DNA of 8,082 bases from Bacteroidota bacterium (GTDB lineage: Bacteria; Bacteroidota; Bacteroidia; Chitinophagales; Chitinophagaceae): positions 1 through 8,082 of the forward strand of contig JAEZAY010000406.1 of assembly GCA_023427575.1 (NCBI GenBank), read 5' to 3'. Under the pieces are notes generated by a model. The model was not told the DNA's origin and ran no database searches. It saw nothing but the letters and a program-made list of their open reading frames with translations. Of this stretch, positions 1-5,770 are shown piece by piece. The position numbers and the translations under genes are program-made. Each line of letters opens with the position of its first letter. Positions within the stretch are counted from its first letter, which is position 1.

Positions 1-21
1 TCAATTTTTAGGATTTATTCC

Positions 22-65
22 GGAGCCCGATTTTTTTGCTCCACTTTTTTTCTAAAAAAAAGTGG
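22..65. terminator. Overlapping hairpins, terminator-like
   Basis: GGAGC (22-26) can pair with GCTCC (38-42), followed by AC and seven T, which resembles a weak plus-strand intrinsic terminator. The second arm overlaps another perfect inverted repeat, CCACTTTTTTT (41-51) with AAAAAAAGTGG (55-65) around a 3-nt loop. The two structures cannot form together. This may end a plus-strand gene lying left of the window, but that gene is not visible, so the role is inferred. Confidence 0.4.
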
Positions 66-140
66 AAAGCGTCATTTACAATGTCTGCTCATAGTAAGGT
101 TTCGCATGAATGGTAAATTATTACCCGGACAGCAGTGATT

Positions 141-164
141 TGCACATTCGCACATTCGCAAATT
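141..164. repeat. Three tandem 8-nt repeats (NGCACATT type)
   Basis: The units TGCACATT, CGCACATT and CGCAAATT lie head to tail. A matching pair, TTCACATT and TGCACATT, occurs at 7961-7976 near the other end of the window. Both sites also sit near a shared 14-mer (121-134 and 8037-8050) that differs at one base. There is no unit of CRISPR size and there are no spacers. Confidence 0.6.
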
Positions 165-311
165 CCCTTCTGCTCTCCGTTTCCATTTATTGGGAGTTTC
201 GAACATGTATTCTTTGCAGTCCTTGTTTTTTCTTATTAAGCTCCGCGTGAATCATTTCAGCATGAACTTTTTTGCATGAAAACGTCTATGTGAAAACTCA
301 TCCATACCAGA

Positions 312-1046
312 TCATCTTTTTTCAAACAACCACCATCGCCTTTTCCGCGGAACGATCTTATAGTTTGTTTCGATATAGTGCCGGATATGATCAATGGCTT
401 CATCCATATTGTCGGTAAGCATAACCAGTGCAAGATCTTCCCTTGAAATGGTGCCGTTTTCGGCCATGAATTCCAGATATTCCCATAATTCCCGATAGAA
501 TTCTTTTCCAAATAATACGATGGGAAATTTGGTGATGGTTTTGGTTTGAACCAATGTCAGCGTTTCAAAAAATTCATCCATTGTACCAAAGCCGCCCGGC
601 ATAATGATAAAGGCATAGGAATATTTTGCAAGCAAAACCTTGCGAACGAAAAAATGCTCAAACTCCAGCGATACATGCAAATATGGATTCGCTTTTTGTT
701 CAAAAGGAAGTATGATATTACATCCCACCGAACGGCCGCCGTTCTCATAGGCACCCCGGTTGGCCGCTTCCATTATGCCGGGTCCGCCGCCGGTCATGGT
801 TGTAAATCCAATCCCCGCGATCCGCTTTCCCATTTCTCTTGCCATCTCATAGTAAGGATGCGTTTCGCTGAACCGTGCCGAACCAAAAACGGTAATACAG
901 GGACCTATAAAATGAAGGTTTCTGAACCCATAAATAAATTGCCTGAATACCCTCCAGGCAAAGCCCAGCTCATAACTCCTGTCTTTGGGTCCATCCAGGT
1001 AAACATGATGTTTTGACTTAATGATCGGTGCTTTCGTCTTAACCAT
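312..1046 (-). CDS. LOG-family protein, probable nucleoside 5'-monophosphate phosphoribohydrolase
   Basis: This is a 244-residue protein of the LOG (TIGR00730) family in the Rossmann-like lysine decarboxylase-related fold. Characterised members cleave the N-glycosidic bond of cytokinin riboside monophosphates or AMP, releasing the base and ribose 5-phosphate. The signature is intact: TGGGPGIMEAANRGA at 85-99 (nucleotide binding), R135-K136, and PGGFGTMDE at 150-158, which carries the catalytic Glu. An N-terminal extension of about 45 residues precedes the first beta strand (ITVFGSAR, 51-58), and a basic tail ends in KRRWWLFEKR. No signal peptide is seen, so it is probably cytosolic. The ATG at 1046 gives the full family domain. 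The gene is divergent from xth across 116 nt. A weak -7-like TATCTTTA lies at 1075-1068 without a clear -33 partner. The family is certain. The substrate is not, and older annotations as lysine decarboxylase are misleading. Confidence 0.93.
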   Translation of the reverse strand: MVKTKAPIIKSKHHVYLDGPKDRSYELGFAWRVFRQFIYGFRNLHFIGPCITVFGSARFSETHPYYEMAREMGKRIAGIGFTTMTGGGPGIMEAANRGAYENGGRSVGCNIILPFEQKANPYLHVSLEFEHFFVRKVLLAKYSYAFIIMPGGFGTMDEFFETLTLVQTKTITKFPIVLFGKEFYRELWEYLEFMAENGTISREDLALVMLTDNMDEAIDHIRHYIETNYKIVPRKRRWWLFEKR

Positions 1047-1115
1047 AATCTTGTTTTAGCTCCGGCCTAAAGATATCAAGCTCTGATTAATCATCCTGCT
1101 TTTGGCGATGCAATT

Positions 1116-1145
1116 TTTGGCATGATCCGAGATGTAGTAATTTCG
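1116..1145 (+). promoter_or_regulatory. Putative Bacteroidota-type promoter of xth
   Basis: TTTG (1116-1119), 18 nt, then TAATTTCG (1138-1145), one base off the TAnnTTTG -7 consensus. Transcription would start near 1151, leaving a leader of only about 12 nt before the ATG at 1163. The spacing equals that of the better hup promoter in this window. It is overlapped on its left side by one arm of a 14-bp inverted repeat. Confidence 0.45.
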
Positions 1146-1169
1146 ACTTATAAAATCGGATCATGCCAA
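1117..1169. repeat. Perfect 14-bp inverted repeat around the xth promoter and start codon
   Basis: TTGGCATGATCCGA (1117-1130) and TCGGATCATGCCAA (1156-1169) are exact reverse complements separated by 25 nt. The right arm contains the xth start codon (1163-1165). The left arm read on the minus strand gives the same start-like sequence, ATGCCAA. It could be an operator flanking the promoter, an RNA hairpin hiding the start if transcription begins upstream of 1117, or an inverted duplication of the gene start. Confidence 0.75.
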
Positions 1170-1933
1170 GAATAATCAGCTATAATGTAAATGGGATTCG
1201 GGCCGCAATCAATAAAGGGTTTATTGACTGGCTAAAAACAGATCCTGCCGATATTATCTGCCTCCAGGAAACAAAAGCCATGAAGGAAGATCTCGACTGT
1301 TCCGTTTTTACTGATCTTGGTTATACAGACTGCTGGTATTCGGCGCAAAAAAAAGGCTATAGCGGCGTTTCGGTTTTAAGTAAAATAAAACCCGATAATA
1401 TCACCTATGGCAACGGGCATAAAGTGTCGGATGATGAAGGCCGGATAATCCAACTCGATTTTGGAAACATCCGACTGATCAATTCTTATTTCCCAAGTGG
1501 AACTACCGGCGATATCCGCCAAACATTTAAATATGAATGGCTGGAAGCATTTTTGGATTTTTTGAACGAATTAAAGAAAACCCACCCCAGGCTGATTGTA
1601 TGCGGTGATTATAATATCGCACATACCGAAATCGACCTGCACGATCCAAAAGGAAACAAAAAATCATCCGGATTTTTACCGGAAGAAAGAGCCTGGATGG
1701 ACCGCTTTTTTGAAAGCGGGTTTGTTGACACTTTCCGGCATTTCAACAAAGAACCACATCAATATACCTGGTGGACCCAACGCTTTCCCAGTGTGCGCGC
1801 GCAGAATAAGGGCTGGAGGCTCGACTATATTAATGTAACCAAACCATTGGCAGGCAATCTTACCGCTGCAGAAATTCTGCCCGATGTAAAACATAGTGAT
1901 CATTGCCCGGTACTACTGGAAATGGATTTTTAA
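1163..1933 (+). CDS. xth: Exodeoxyribonuclease III / AP endonuclease
   Basis: This 256-residue enzyme of the exonuclease III (endonuclease/exonuclease/phosphatase) family cuts DNA at abasic sites and removes nucleotides from 3' ends in base excision repair. It shows the full active-site set: SYNVNGIRAA at 6-15, the metal-binding Glu in LQETK (E36), GDYN at 148-151, the RAQNKGWRLDY block at 212-222, and the terminal SDH at 245-247 with the catalytic His. The length is close to the usual 250-270 residues and the protein looks complete. Start at ATG 1163: MPRIISYNVNG gives the standard N-terminus of the family, with no upstream extension needed. The DUF4286 gene follows after 12 nt and is probably co-transcribed. 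The start codon lies inside one arm of a perfect 14-bp inverted repeat, so control at initiation or by a bound protein is possible. Confidence 0.97.
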   Translation: MPRIISYNVNGIRAAINKGFIDWLKTDPADIICLQETKAMKEDLDCSVFTDLGYTDCWYSAQKKGYSGVSVLSKIKPDNITYGNGHKVSDDEGRIIQLDFGNIRLINSYFPSGTTGDIRQTFKYEWLEAFLDFLNELKKTHPRLIVCGDYNIAHTEIDLHDPKGNKKSSGFLPEERAWMDRFFESGFVDTFRHFNKEPHQYTWWTQRFPSVRAQNKGWRLDYINVTKPLAGNLTAAEILPDVKHSDHCPVLLEMDF

Positions 1934-1945
1934 TACTGAATCAGG

Positions 1946-2251
1946 ATGATTATATATAATGTAACTACAAGAGTGGCCACTGCTGTATTTGAAGGCTGGC
2001 TCGATTGGATGAGGTCTGTACATATCCCGGAAATAATGGCAACCGGGCTAATCACCGAACACAAAATAGTTAGACTGCTGGATGTGGAAGAGGATGAGGG
2101 GCCTACAATTGCCGTTCAGTACTATTTAAAATCGTACGATGATTACGAGAAATACATAGCAGATCATTCTGATCGGCTCCGGCTAAGTTCTTATGAAAAA
2201 TGGGGCGACCGGGTTATTTCGTTTCGAACCGTAATGGAAGTTATCAACTGA
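1946..2251 (+). CDS. DUF4286 family protein
   Basis: A 101-residue protein that I recognise as DUF4286, a small family common in Bacteroidota with no established function. The typical features are present: the opening MIIYNVT, the block WLDWMRSVHIPEIMATGLITEHKIVRLL (18-45) with its HIPEIMATG core, and AVQYYLKSYDDYEKYI (56-71). The pattern suggests a ferredoxin-like alpha-beta fold related to dimeric alpha-beta barrels, but that is inference. No signal peptide or membrane segment is seen. The ATG follows the xth stop by 12 nt, so the two genes probably form one transcript. Whether this reflects a role in DNA repair or simple proximity cannot be told from the sequence. No strong terminator follows; only AT-rich and mixed inverted repeats do. 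Confidence 0.9.
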   Translation: MIIYNVTTRVATAVFEGWLDWMRSVHIPEIMATGLITEHKIVRLLDVEEDEGPTIAVQYYLKSYDDYEKYIADHSDRLRLSSYEKWGDRVISFRTVMEVIN

Positions 2252-2313
2252 TTGTGGATAATATTTCAATGTGAAAGCACAATATTATAAGCGTTTCAAA
2301 TAGATGAAAGCGG

Positions 2314-2374
2314 GTGCTGGCAAGGGATTCAGGGCCATTGCCCTGAAATGCAGTGCTGGCAAGGGTTTCAGCAC
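2314..2374. repeat. Paired 19-nt repeat with hairpins
   Basis: Copies at 2314-2332 and 2353-2371 (GTGCTGGCAAGGGWTTCAG) differ at one base. Between them TTCAGGGC (2328-2335) and GCCCTGAA (2340-2347) form a perfect 8-bp stem with a CATT loop. The second copy also closes on itself, GTGCTG (2353-2358) with CAGCAC (2369-2374). The arrangement resembles a REP-like palindromic intergenic element or a small structured RNA. No T-tract follows, so a simple terminator is unlikely. Confidence 0.6.
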
Positions 2375-2480
2375 ATCAGTCAGGTTCTGGTTTTGTGAAG
2401 GCAATTCCTGATACCGATAAAATCCTTATCCCGTCTGTATTTCAGCAGATCCATCTATTTTAAAAAACTATTACAAATAT

Positions 2481-2510
2481 TTTGTTGGAAAGAAAAAGCG
2501 GTTAAATTTG
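2481..2510 (+). promoter_or_regulatory. Promoter of the HU gene
   Basis: TTTG (2481-2484), 18 nt, then TAAATTTG (2503-2510), an exact match to the Bacteroidota TAnnTTTG element. The start of transcription should lie near 2516, giving a short A-rich leader of roughly 22 nt without a Shine-Dalgarno motif before the ATG at 2539. Confidence 0.7.
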
Positions 2511-2538
2511 TTGCTGCATAATTATTAAAAATTACACT

Positions 2539-2808
2539 ATGAACAAAGCTGAATTAATCGCAAAACTTGCCGATGATGCTGGTTTAACCAAAACTCAGGC
2601 GAATGCTGCGCTGGACTCTTTTGTAGAAGCTGTTACTAAAACTCTTAAAGGTGGCGGTAAAGTTACTCTTGTTGGTTTCGGTACTTTCTCTGTTACAAAA
2701 AGAGCTGCCCGGAATGGTCGTAACCCCCAAACTGGTGCCGTTATTAAAATTAAGGCTAAGAAAGTTGCTAAATTTAAAGCTGGCAAAGAACTGCAGGCTA
2801 AATTGTAA
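2539..2808 (+). CDS. hup: HU-family DNA-binding protein
   Basis: An 89-residue histone-like HU/IHF protein of standard length (about 90). It binds and bends DNA as a dimer and helps compact the nucleoid. The N-terminal helices begin MNKAELIAKLADDAGLTKTQ. The hinge GFGTF is at 46-50. The beta-arm carries RNPQTG at 61-66 with the intercalating Pro at 63, and the C-terminus has KFKAGKELQAKL. The protein is basic, Lys-rich and lacks Trp, as is usual. HU rather than IHF is favoured by overall similarity, and a homodimer is likely as no partner gene is adjacent. It appears to be a single-gene transcript: an exact TAnnTTTG promoter lies just upstream and a strong hairpin terminator begins 20 nt after the stop. 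Many A/T-ending codons fit a highly expressed gene in this phylum. Confidence 0.96.
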   Translation: MNKAELIAKLADDAGLTKTQANAALDSFVEAVTKTLKGGGKVTLVGFGTFSVTKRAARNGRNPQTGAVIKIKAKKVAKFKAGKELQAKL

Positions 2809-2827
2809 TGCAACATACACTGAATTG

Positions 2828-2854
2828 AAGCTCCGGAGATCCGGAGCTTTTTTT
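2828..2854 (+). terminator. Intrinsic terminator of hup
   Basis: AAGCTCCGG (2828-2836) and CCGGAGCTT (2841-2849) form a perfect 9-bp stem with an AGAT loop, running into a T-tract that ends at 2854. This is a textbook intrinsic terminator 20 nt past the hup stop, and it separates hup from the bTHX gene. Confidence 0.9.
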
Positions 2855-2931
2855 ATTTAGAGCAACCATTGTTGGGTATTTTTCAGCACTTTTGCATTCA
2901 CATATCATCATCCATCATTAAAAATTCTATT

Positions 2932-3045
2932 ATGGGCAGAGGAGATAAAAAAACGAAAAAAGGCAAAACTTTTAAAGGATCTTTTGGCAAAAGCCGTCCG
3001 GCCAGACCTAAAAAAACAGAAACAAAAAAGAAGACTGAAGAGTAA
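2932..3045 (+). CDS. 30S ribosomal protein bTHX
   Basis: This is a 37-residue, strongly basic protein beginning MGRGDKKTKKGKTFKGSFGK, which matches the THX family (first seen in Thermus, where it sits in the head of the 30S subunit and stabilises 16S rRNA). The conserved part is G-R-G-D-K-K-T-K-K-G-K, then a G-S-F-G-K-S-R-P segment at 16-23. The tail is Lys/Thr/Glu-rich and ends in EE. Bacteroidota members have similar length. The ATG at 2932 follows an A-rich leader and has no Shine-Dalgarno sequence. A weak -7-like CACTTTTG is at 2887-2894. The gene lies between the hup terminator and a 12-bp inverted repeat, so it is probably transcribed alone. It is easily missed because of its size. Confidence 0.9.
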   Translation: MGRGDKKTKKGKTFKGSFGKSRPARPKKTETKKKTEE

Positions 3046-3064
3046 ATCGGAATGCATATACAAG

Positions 3065-3107
3065 TAAACCCTTACAGTGCCGGTAACGTAGGTTTTGTAA
3101 GGGTTTA
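3065..3107 (+). terminator. Inverted repeat after the bTHX gene, probable terminator
   Basis: TAAACCCTTACA (3065-3076) and TGTAAGGGTTTA (3096-3107) are a perfect 12-bp inverted repeat with a 19-nt loop, followed by TTTATT. It lies 20 nt past the bTHX stop, which fits termination. The long loop and interrupted T-run make it less canonical than the hup terminator. Confidence 0.65.
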
Positions 3108-3149
3108 TTTATTCCGCCGGAACAATCTTATCACTCTTTAAACCGGGTT

Positions 3150-3794
3150 ATGGATCTGACAATCGCTGAAATCAGAAGAGAATATCAAATGGCTGTTCTT
3201 TCAGAAGACAATGTAGCGTCCGATCCAATGTCGCAGTTTGCCGATTGGTGGAAAGAAGCCGTCAATAGTCAGATTGACGAGGTAAATGCAATGACGCTCG
3301 CTACGGCTTCTGCTGATGGAATTCCCGCCGCCCGCATTGTTCTTTTAAAGGGAATGGATGCGCAGCGATTTAGTTTTTTCTCCAATTACGAAAGTTACAA
3401 GGGCAAACAGCTGGAAGAAAATCCACGAGCCTGCCTGGTTTTTTTCTGGAAAGAACTGGAGCGACAGGTTCGTGTAACCGGGATCGTTAGAAAACTGAAT
3501 GCCGAAGAAAGTGATGCTTATTATTTAAGCCGTCCAGAAGGAAGTCGCATCGGAGCCTGGGCATCGCCTCAAAGCCAGGTAATTGAAAGCCGCAACTGGC
3601 TTGAAAACCGGGTGGCGCAGTTCAGCACCGAATTTCAGACAAACCCCAACAAGCGCCCCGAACACTGGGGCGGATACGCGGTATATCCAATTACCGTTGA
3701 ATTCTGGCAGGGCCGTCCCAGCCGCCTCCACGACCGGATTCAATATACCCTCACCGGCGATGGATCATGGATAATTGAAAGACTTGCGCCTTAG
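3150..3794 (+). CDS. pdxH: Pyridoxamine 5'-phosphate oxidase
   Basis: A complete 214-residue FMN-dependent oxidase that converts pyridoxine or pyridoxamine 5'-phosphate to pyridoxal 5'-phosphate, the last step of PLP synthesis and salvage. It works as a cytosolic homodimer. The family blocks appear in order: IRREYQ at 8-13 (counterparts of E. coli Arg14 and Tyr17), the FMN-binding RIVLLK at 62-67, FFSNYESYKGKQL at 76-88, FFWKELERQVRV at 98-109, SRPEGSRIGAWASPQSQ at 127-143, and EFWQGRPSRLHDR at 184-196, where R192 and H194 match the substrate-binding Arg197/His199 of E. coli. The closing ERLAP is also typical. The ATG at 3150 places RREY at the expected distance from the N-terminus. The gene runs towards pyrH, with 106 nt between the two stops. 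No clear TAnnTTTG promoter is visible upstream. Confidence 0.97.
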   Translation: MDLTIAEIRREYQMAVLSEDNVASDPMSQFADWWKEAVNSQIDEVNAMTLATASADGIPAARIVLLKGMDAQRFSFFSNYESYKGKQLEENPRACLVFFWKELERQVRVTGIVRKLNAEESDAYYLSRPEGSRIGAWASPQSQVIESRNWLENRVAQFSTEFQTNPNKRPEHWGGYAVYPITVEFWQGRPSRLHDRIQYTLTGDGSWIIERLAP

Positions 3795-3804
3795 GAAAAG
3801 ATTC

Positions 3805-3841
3805 AGCAAAATCGCCTTCCCTCTCTTTGCTCTTTTTTTTT
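3805..3841 (+). terminator. Possible weak terminator of pdxH
   Basis: AGCAAA (3805-3810) can pair with TTTGCT (3826-3831), followed by C and nine T (3833-3841). The T-tract is strong but the stem is short and AT-rich with a 15-nt loop, so the call is tentative. It lies 10 nt after the pdxH stop, between convergent genes. Confidence 0.45.
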
Positions 3842-3900
3842 ATTCTTTGCGGGAAGTAATAAGCGAGTTTCGTTCAATTAAGGAAAAGCCGCTGTTCTTA

Positions 3901-4614
3901 TTATCCCGAAACCAGGGTTCCGACTTTTTCACCTCCAACTACTTTCAGCAGGTTGCCCGGCTTATTCATATCAAAAACAATAATCGGTAGCTGGTTTTCC
4001 ATACATAAAGTGAAGGCCGTCATATCCATCACTTTCAGGTTTTTGGAGATACATTCCTGGAATGTGATCTTCTGGTATTTTTGAGCATTCGGATCTTTTT
4101 CCGGATCGGCGGTATAGATTCCATCAACGCGGGTGCCTTTTAAAATTACATCGGCCTGGATTTCGATCGCACGCAGCGAACCCGCCGTATCTGTTGTAAA
4201 ATAGGGATTACCGGTTCCCGCCCCAAAAATGACTACCCGTCCTTTTTCAAGATGCCGGATCGCACGACGCCGGATATATGGTTCCGCGATCTGTTCCATT
4301 TTGATAGCGCTTTGGAGCCTGGTATATACCCCCACCTTTTCAAGCATGGCCTGCATAGCCATTCCGTTGATCACCGTTGCCAGCATTCCCATATAATCGC
4401 CATGAGCCCTTTCAATACCGGTATCCTTCTCATTCATCCCCCGGTAAATATTCCCGCCTCCAATCACCACGGCTACCTGCACCCCCAGTTCGGTAATGGT
4501 CTGGATTTCCCGTGCATACTGTTCAATCATCGCCGGATCCATACCAAAACTCTTATCACCCATTAACGACTCGCCCGATAACTTAAGCAGGATTCTTTTA
4601 TACTTTGGAAGCAT
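3901..4614 (-). CDS. pyrH: UMP kinase
   Basis: A 237-residue bacterial UMP kinase of the amino-acid kinase fold. It phosphorylates UMP to UDP with ATP in pyrimidine nucleotide synthesis, usually as a hexamer regulated by GTP and UTP. It shows the glycine-rich KLSGESL at 11-17, IGGGNIYRG at 51-59, GDYMGMLAT at 72-80, [14 protein letters not shown] at 131-144 (UMP and phosphate binding) and DGIYTADP at 164-171. The length matches the family. The start [16 protein letters not shown] is standard. It lies downstream of tsf in the same direction, the common tsf-pyrH order, but a hairpin terminator stands between them. It may therefore have its own promoter; a weak TTTCTTTG at 4659-4652 is the only candidate I see. 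The ribosome recycling factor gene frr, often next after pyrH, is absent here: pyrH instead converges on pdxH. Confidence 0.97.
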   Translation of the reverse strand: MLPKYKRILLKLSGESLMGDKSFGMDPAMIEQYAREIQTITELGVQVAVVIGGGNIYRGMNEKDTGIERAHGDYMGMLATVINGMAMQAMLEKVGVYTRLQSAIKMEQIAEPYIRRRAIRHLEKGRVVIFGAGTGNPYFTTDTAGSLRAIEIQADVILKGTRVDGIYTADPEKDPNAQKYQKITFQECISKNLKVMDMTAFTLCMENQLPIIVFDMNKPGNLLKVVGGEKVGTLVSG

Positions 4615-4700
4615 ATGCAGATTGAAAGATTGAAAAAATTAAGATCGCCTGCAAAGAAAAGACATTTCAGTCAAATGCCCTCCGACAATGCTTTCACCTC

Positions 4701-4736
4701 TGTTTAAAAAACAAAAACCGCCCTGAAGGCGGTTTT
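4701..4736 (-). terminator. Intrinsic terminator after tsf
   Basis: Read on the minus strand, AAAACCGCC (4736-4728) pairs with GGCGGTTTT (4722-4714) around a 5-nt loop, followed by a T-rich run. It lies 23 nt beyond the tsf stop and should end or reduce transcription from the ribosomal operon before pyrH. The mirror arm also ends in TTTT on the plus strand, so it may act in both directions. Confidence 0.85.
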
Positions 4737-4759
4737 GTTGATATAGTCAGCGCTCGGTC

Positions 4760-5599
4760 TTAACCTAAAGCAACTCTTTTAAATTCGGTTACCTGCAGGT
4801 CGCCATCCACGCTTTTCAGAAACTCGGCCACCGTTTTAGAGTTATCTTTCACGAATGGCTGAGCCAGTAAAGTTTGTTCTTTAAAGAACGCATTTAACTT
4901 GCCTTCCGCAATTTTGGCGATCATTTCAGCCGGTTTACCAGCCATTTTAGGATCGGCCTGAATTTGCTCGGTAACAATTGCTCTTTCGCGGTCGATGGTG
5001 TTTTGAGAGATGCTTTCGGGGTTCACTGCCAGCGGATTCATTGCCGCAATCTGCATTGCAACATCCTTACCCACTTCAGCATTTTCGCGGGTCATACCCA
5101 CCAGAACACCGATCCTGTTGGCACCATGAATATACGAAGCAACATAATCCGCATCTATTCTTTCAAACTTCGTAATTCCGATCTTCTCACCTATGCTTGC
5201 CAGTTTATCATTGATCAGGTCAGAAACCTTTGCACCATTTACGGTTACATTATTGATCTCCTCTACCGATTTTACATTATTACTGATCGCTGCGTCGGCG
5301 ATGCTTTGAGCAAAAGCGACAAATTCCGCATTCTTACTTACAAAATCAGTTTCACAACTCAGGCAAAGGGCAATTCCCGTTTTATTATCAGGAGTTGTTT
5401 TAGCAATTACCACACCTTCTTTTGCTTCCCGATCGCCGCGAAGTGCAGCCACTTTTGCCCCTTTTTTCCGAAGCCAGTCGATTGCTGCCTCAAAATCACC
5501 ATTCGTTTCTGTAAGCGCTTTGCGACAATCCATCATTCCCGCACCGGTTGCCTGGCGCAGTTTGTTAATTTCTGCCGCTGTTATTGTTGCAGTTGACAT
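4760..5599 (-). CDS. tsf: Translation elongation factor Ts
   Basis: A 279-residue EF-Ts, the nucleotide exchange factor that releases GDP from EF-Tu so that it can bind GTP and aminoacyl-tRNA. The N-terminal UBA-like module carries LRQATGAGMMDCRKALTE at 14-31. The core contains CETDFVSKN at 82-90, whose TDFV motif (84-87) inserts near the EF-Tu nucleotide site, and a second subdomain with YIHGANRIGVLV at 156-167. A coiled-coil-like insert occupies about 194-240. The length is close to typical. The start MSTATITAAEINKLRQ fits the family. It follows rpsB in the usual rpsB-tsf order, though with an unusually roomy 171-nt gap, and is followed by a strong terminator. There is no Shine-Dalgarno sequence before the ATG. 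Confidence 0.97.
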   Translation of the reverse strand: MSTATITAAEINKLRQATGAGMMDCRKALTETNGDFEAAIDWLRKKGAKVAALRGDREAKEGVVIAKTTPDNKTGIALCLSCETDFVSKNAEFVAFAQSIADAAISNNVKSVEEINNVTVNGAKVSDLINDKLASIGEKIGITKFERIDADYVASYIHGANRIGVLVGMTRENAEVGKDVAMQIAAMNPLAVNPESISQNTIDRERAIVTEQIQADPKMAGKPAEMIAKIAEGKLNAFFKEQTLLAQPFVKDNSKTVAEFLKSVDGDLQVTEFKRVALG

Positions 5600-5770
5600 T
5601 GTACTAGTATTTTAAAAGTTCCAGTATTGATTTATTCTGATTTAGCCACCATGGCTACCCGCGCTTCCGTTTTAAAATCGGAGTAATCTCACCATTCATT
5701 CTGCCAGGCAATGCCTTTGCAATGCAAAATAGATTAAATCAACTCCGCTTCTTTCGGGCCCGAAGTTCCA
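5600..5770 (-). other. Structured rpsB-tsf intercistronic spacer
   Basis: This 171-nt gap has no gene of its own. It holds the self-complementary TTCGGGCCCGAA (5753-5764) right after the rpsB stop, two direct copies of GCAATGC (5708-5714, 5719-5725), and TAGCC/GGCTA (5643-5657) as a small hairpin near tsf. No T-run follows any of them and no exact TAnnTTTG promoter is seen. A processing site or differential expression of S2 and EF-Ts is possible but unproven. Confidence 0.4.

Larger units (their letters stand above)
1..311. other. Non-coding region downstream of the LOG-family gene
   Basis: No convincing gene is seen in these 311 nt on either strand. Short open frames are interrupted or lack coding character. 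One 45-codon minus-strand frame from about 206 runs through the octamer repeat and is probably chance. The stretch holds two overlapping hairpins at 22-65, three tandem 8-nt repeats at 141-164, and two direct copies of GCATGAA at 260-266 and 274-280. No clear terminator for the minus-strand LOG gene is visible just past its stop. Confidence 0.6.
2252..2538. other. Repeat-bearing intergenic spacer between the DUF4286 gene and hup
   Basis: No gene is seen in these 287 nt. ATAATATT (2258-2265) and AATATTAT (2281-2288) form an 8-bp inverted repeat, with an inner TTTCA/TGAAA hairpin at 2264-2276. Next come two near-identical 19-mers at 2314-2332 and 2353-2371, with a hairpin between them. The last 60 nt hold the hup promoter and leader. 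Confidence 0.65.

Noticed and set aside
1..55. TCA at the very left edge as the stop codon of a minus-strand gene
   Set aside because: In that frame a TAG lies only about 17 codons upstream and there is no start codon, so no gene is supported.
141..164. Tandem octamers as a CRISPR array
   Set aside because: The units are only 8 nt with no spacers, and no cas gene is present.
546..1016. A 156-codon plus-strand open frame opposite the LOG-family gene
   Set aside because: It is antisense to a gene with intact family motifs and has no motif of its own, so it is a shadow frame.
4964..5596. A 210-codon plus-strand open frame opposite tsf
   Set aside because: It lies wholly antisense to a clear EF-Ts gene, has Cys/Ile/Phe-rich low-quality composition, and shows no recognisable motif.
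5645..5654. GCCACCATGG resembling a eukaryotic Kozak start
   Set aside because: It lies in a bacterial operon spacer on the opposite strand, opens no long frame, and is explained by a small TAGCC/GGCTA hairpin and chance.
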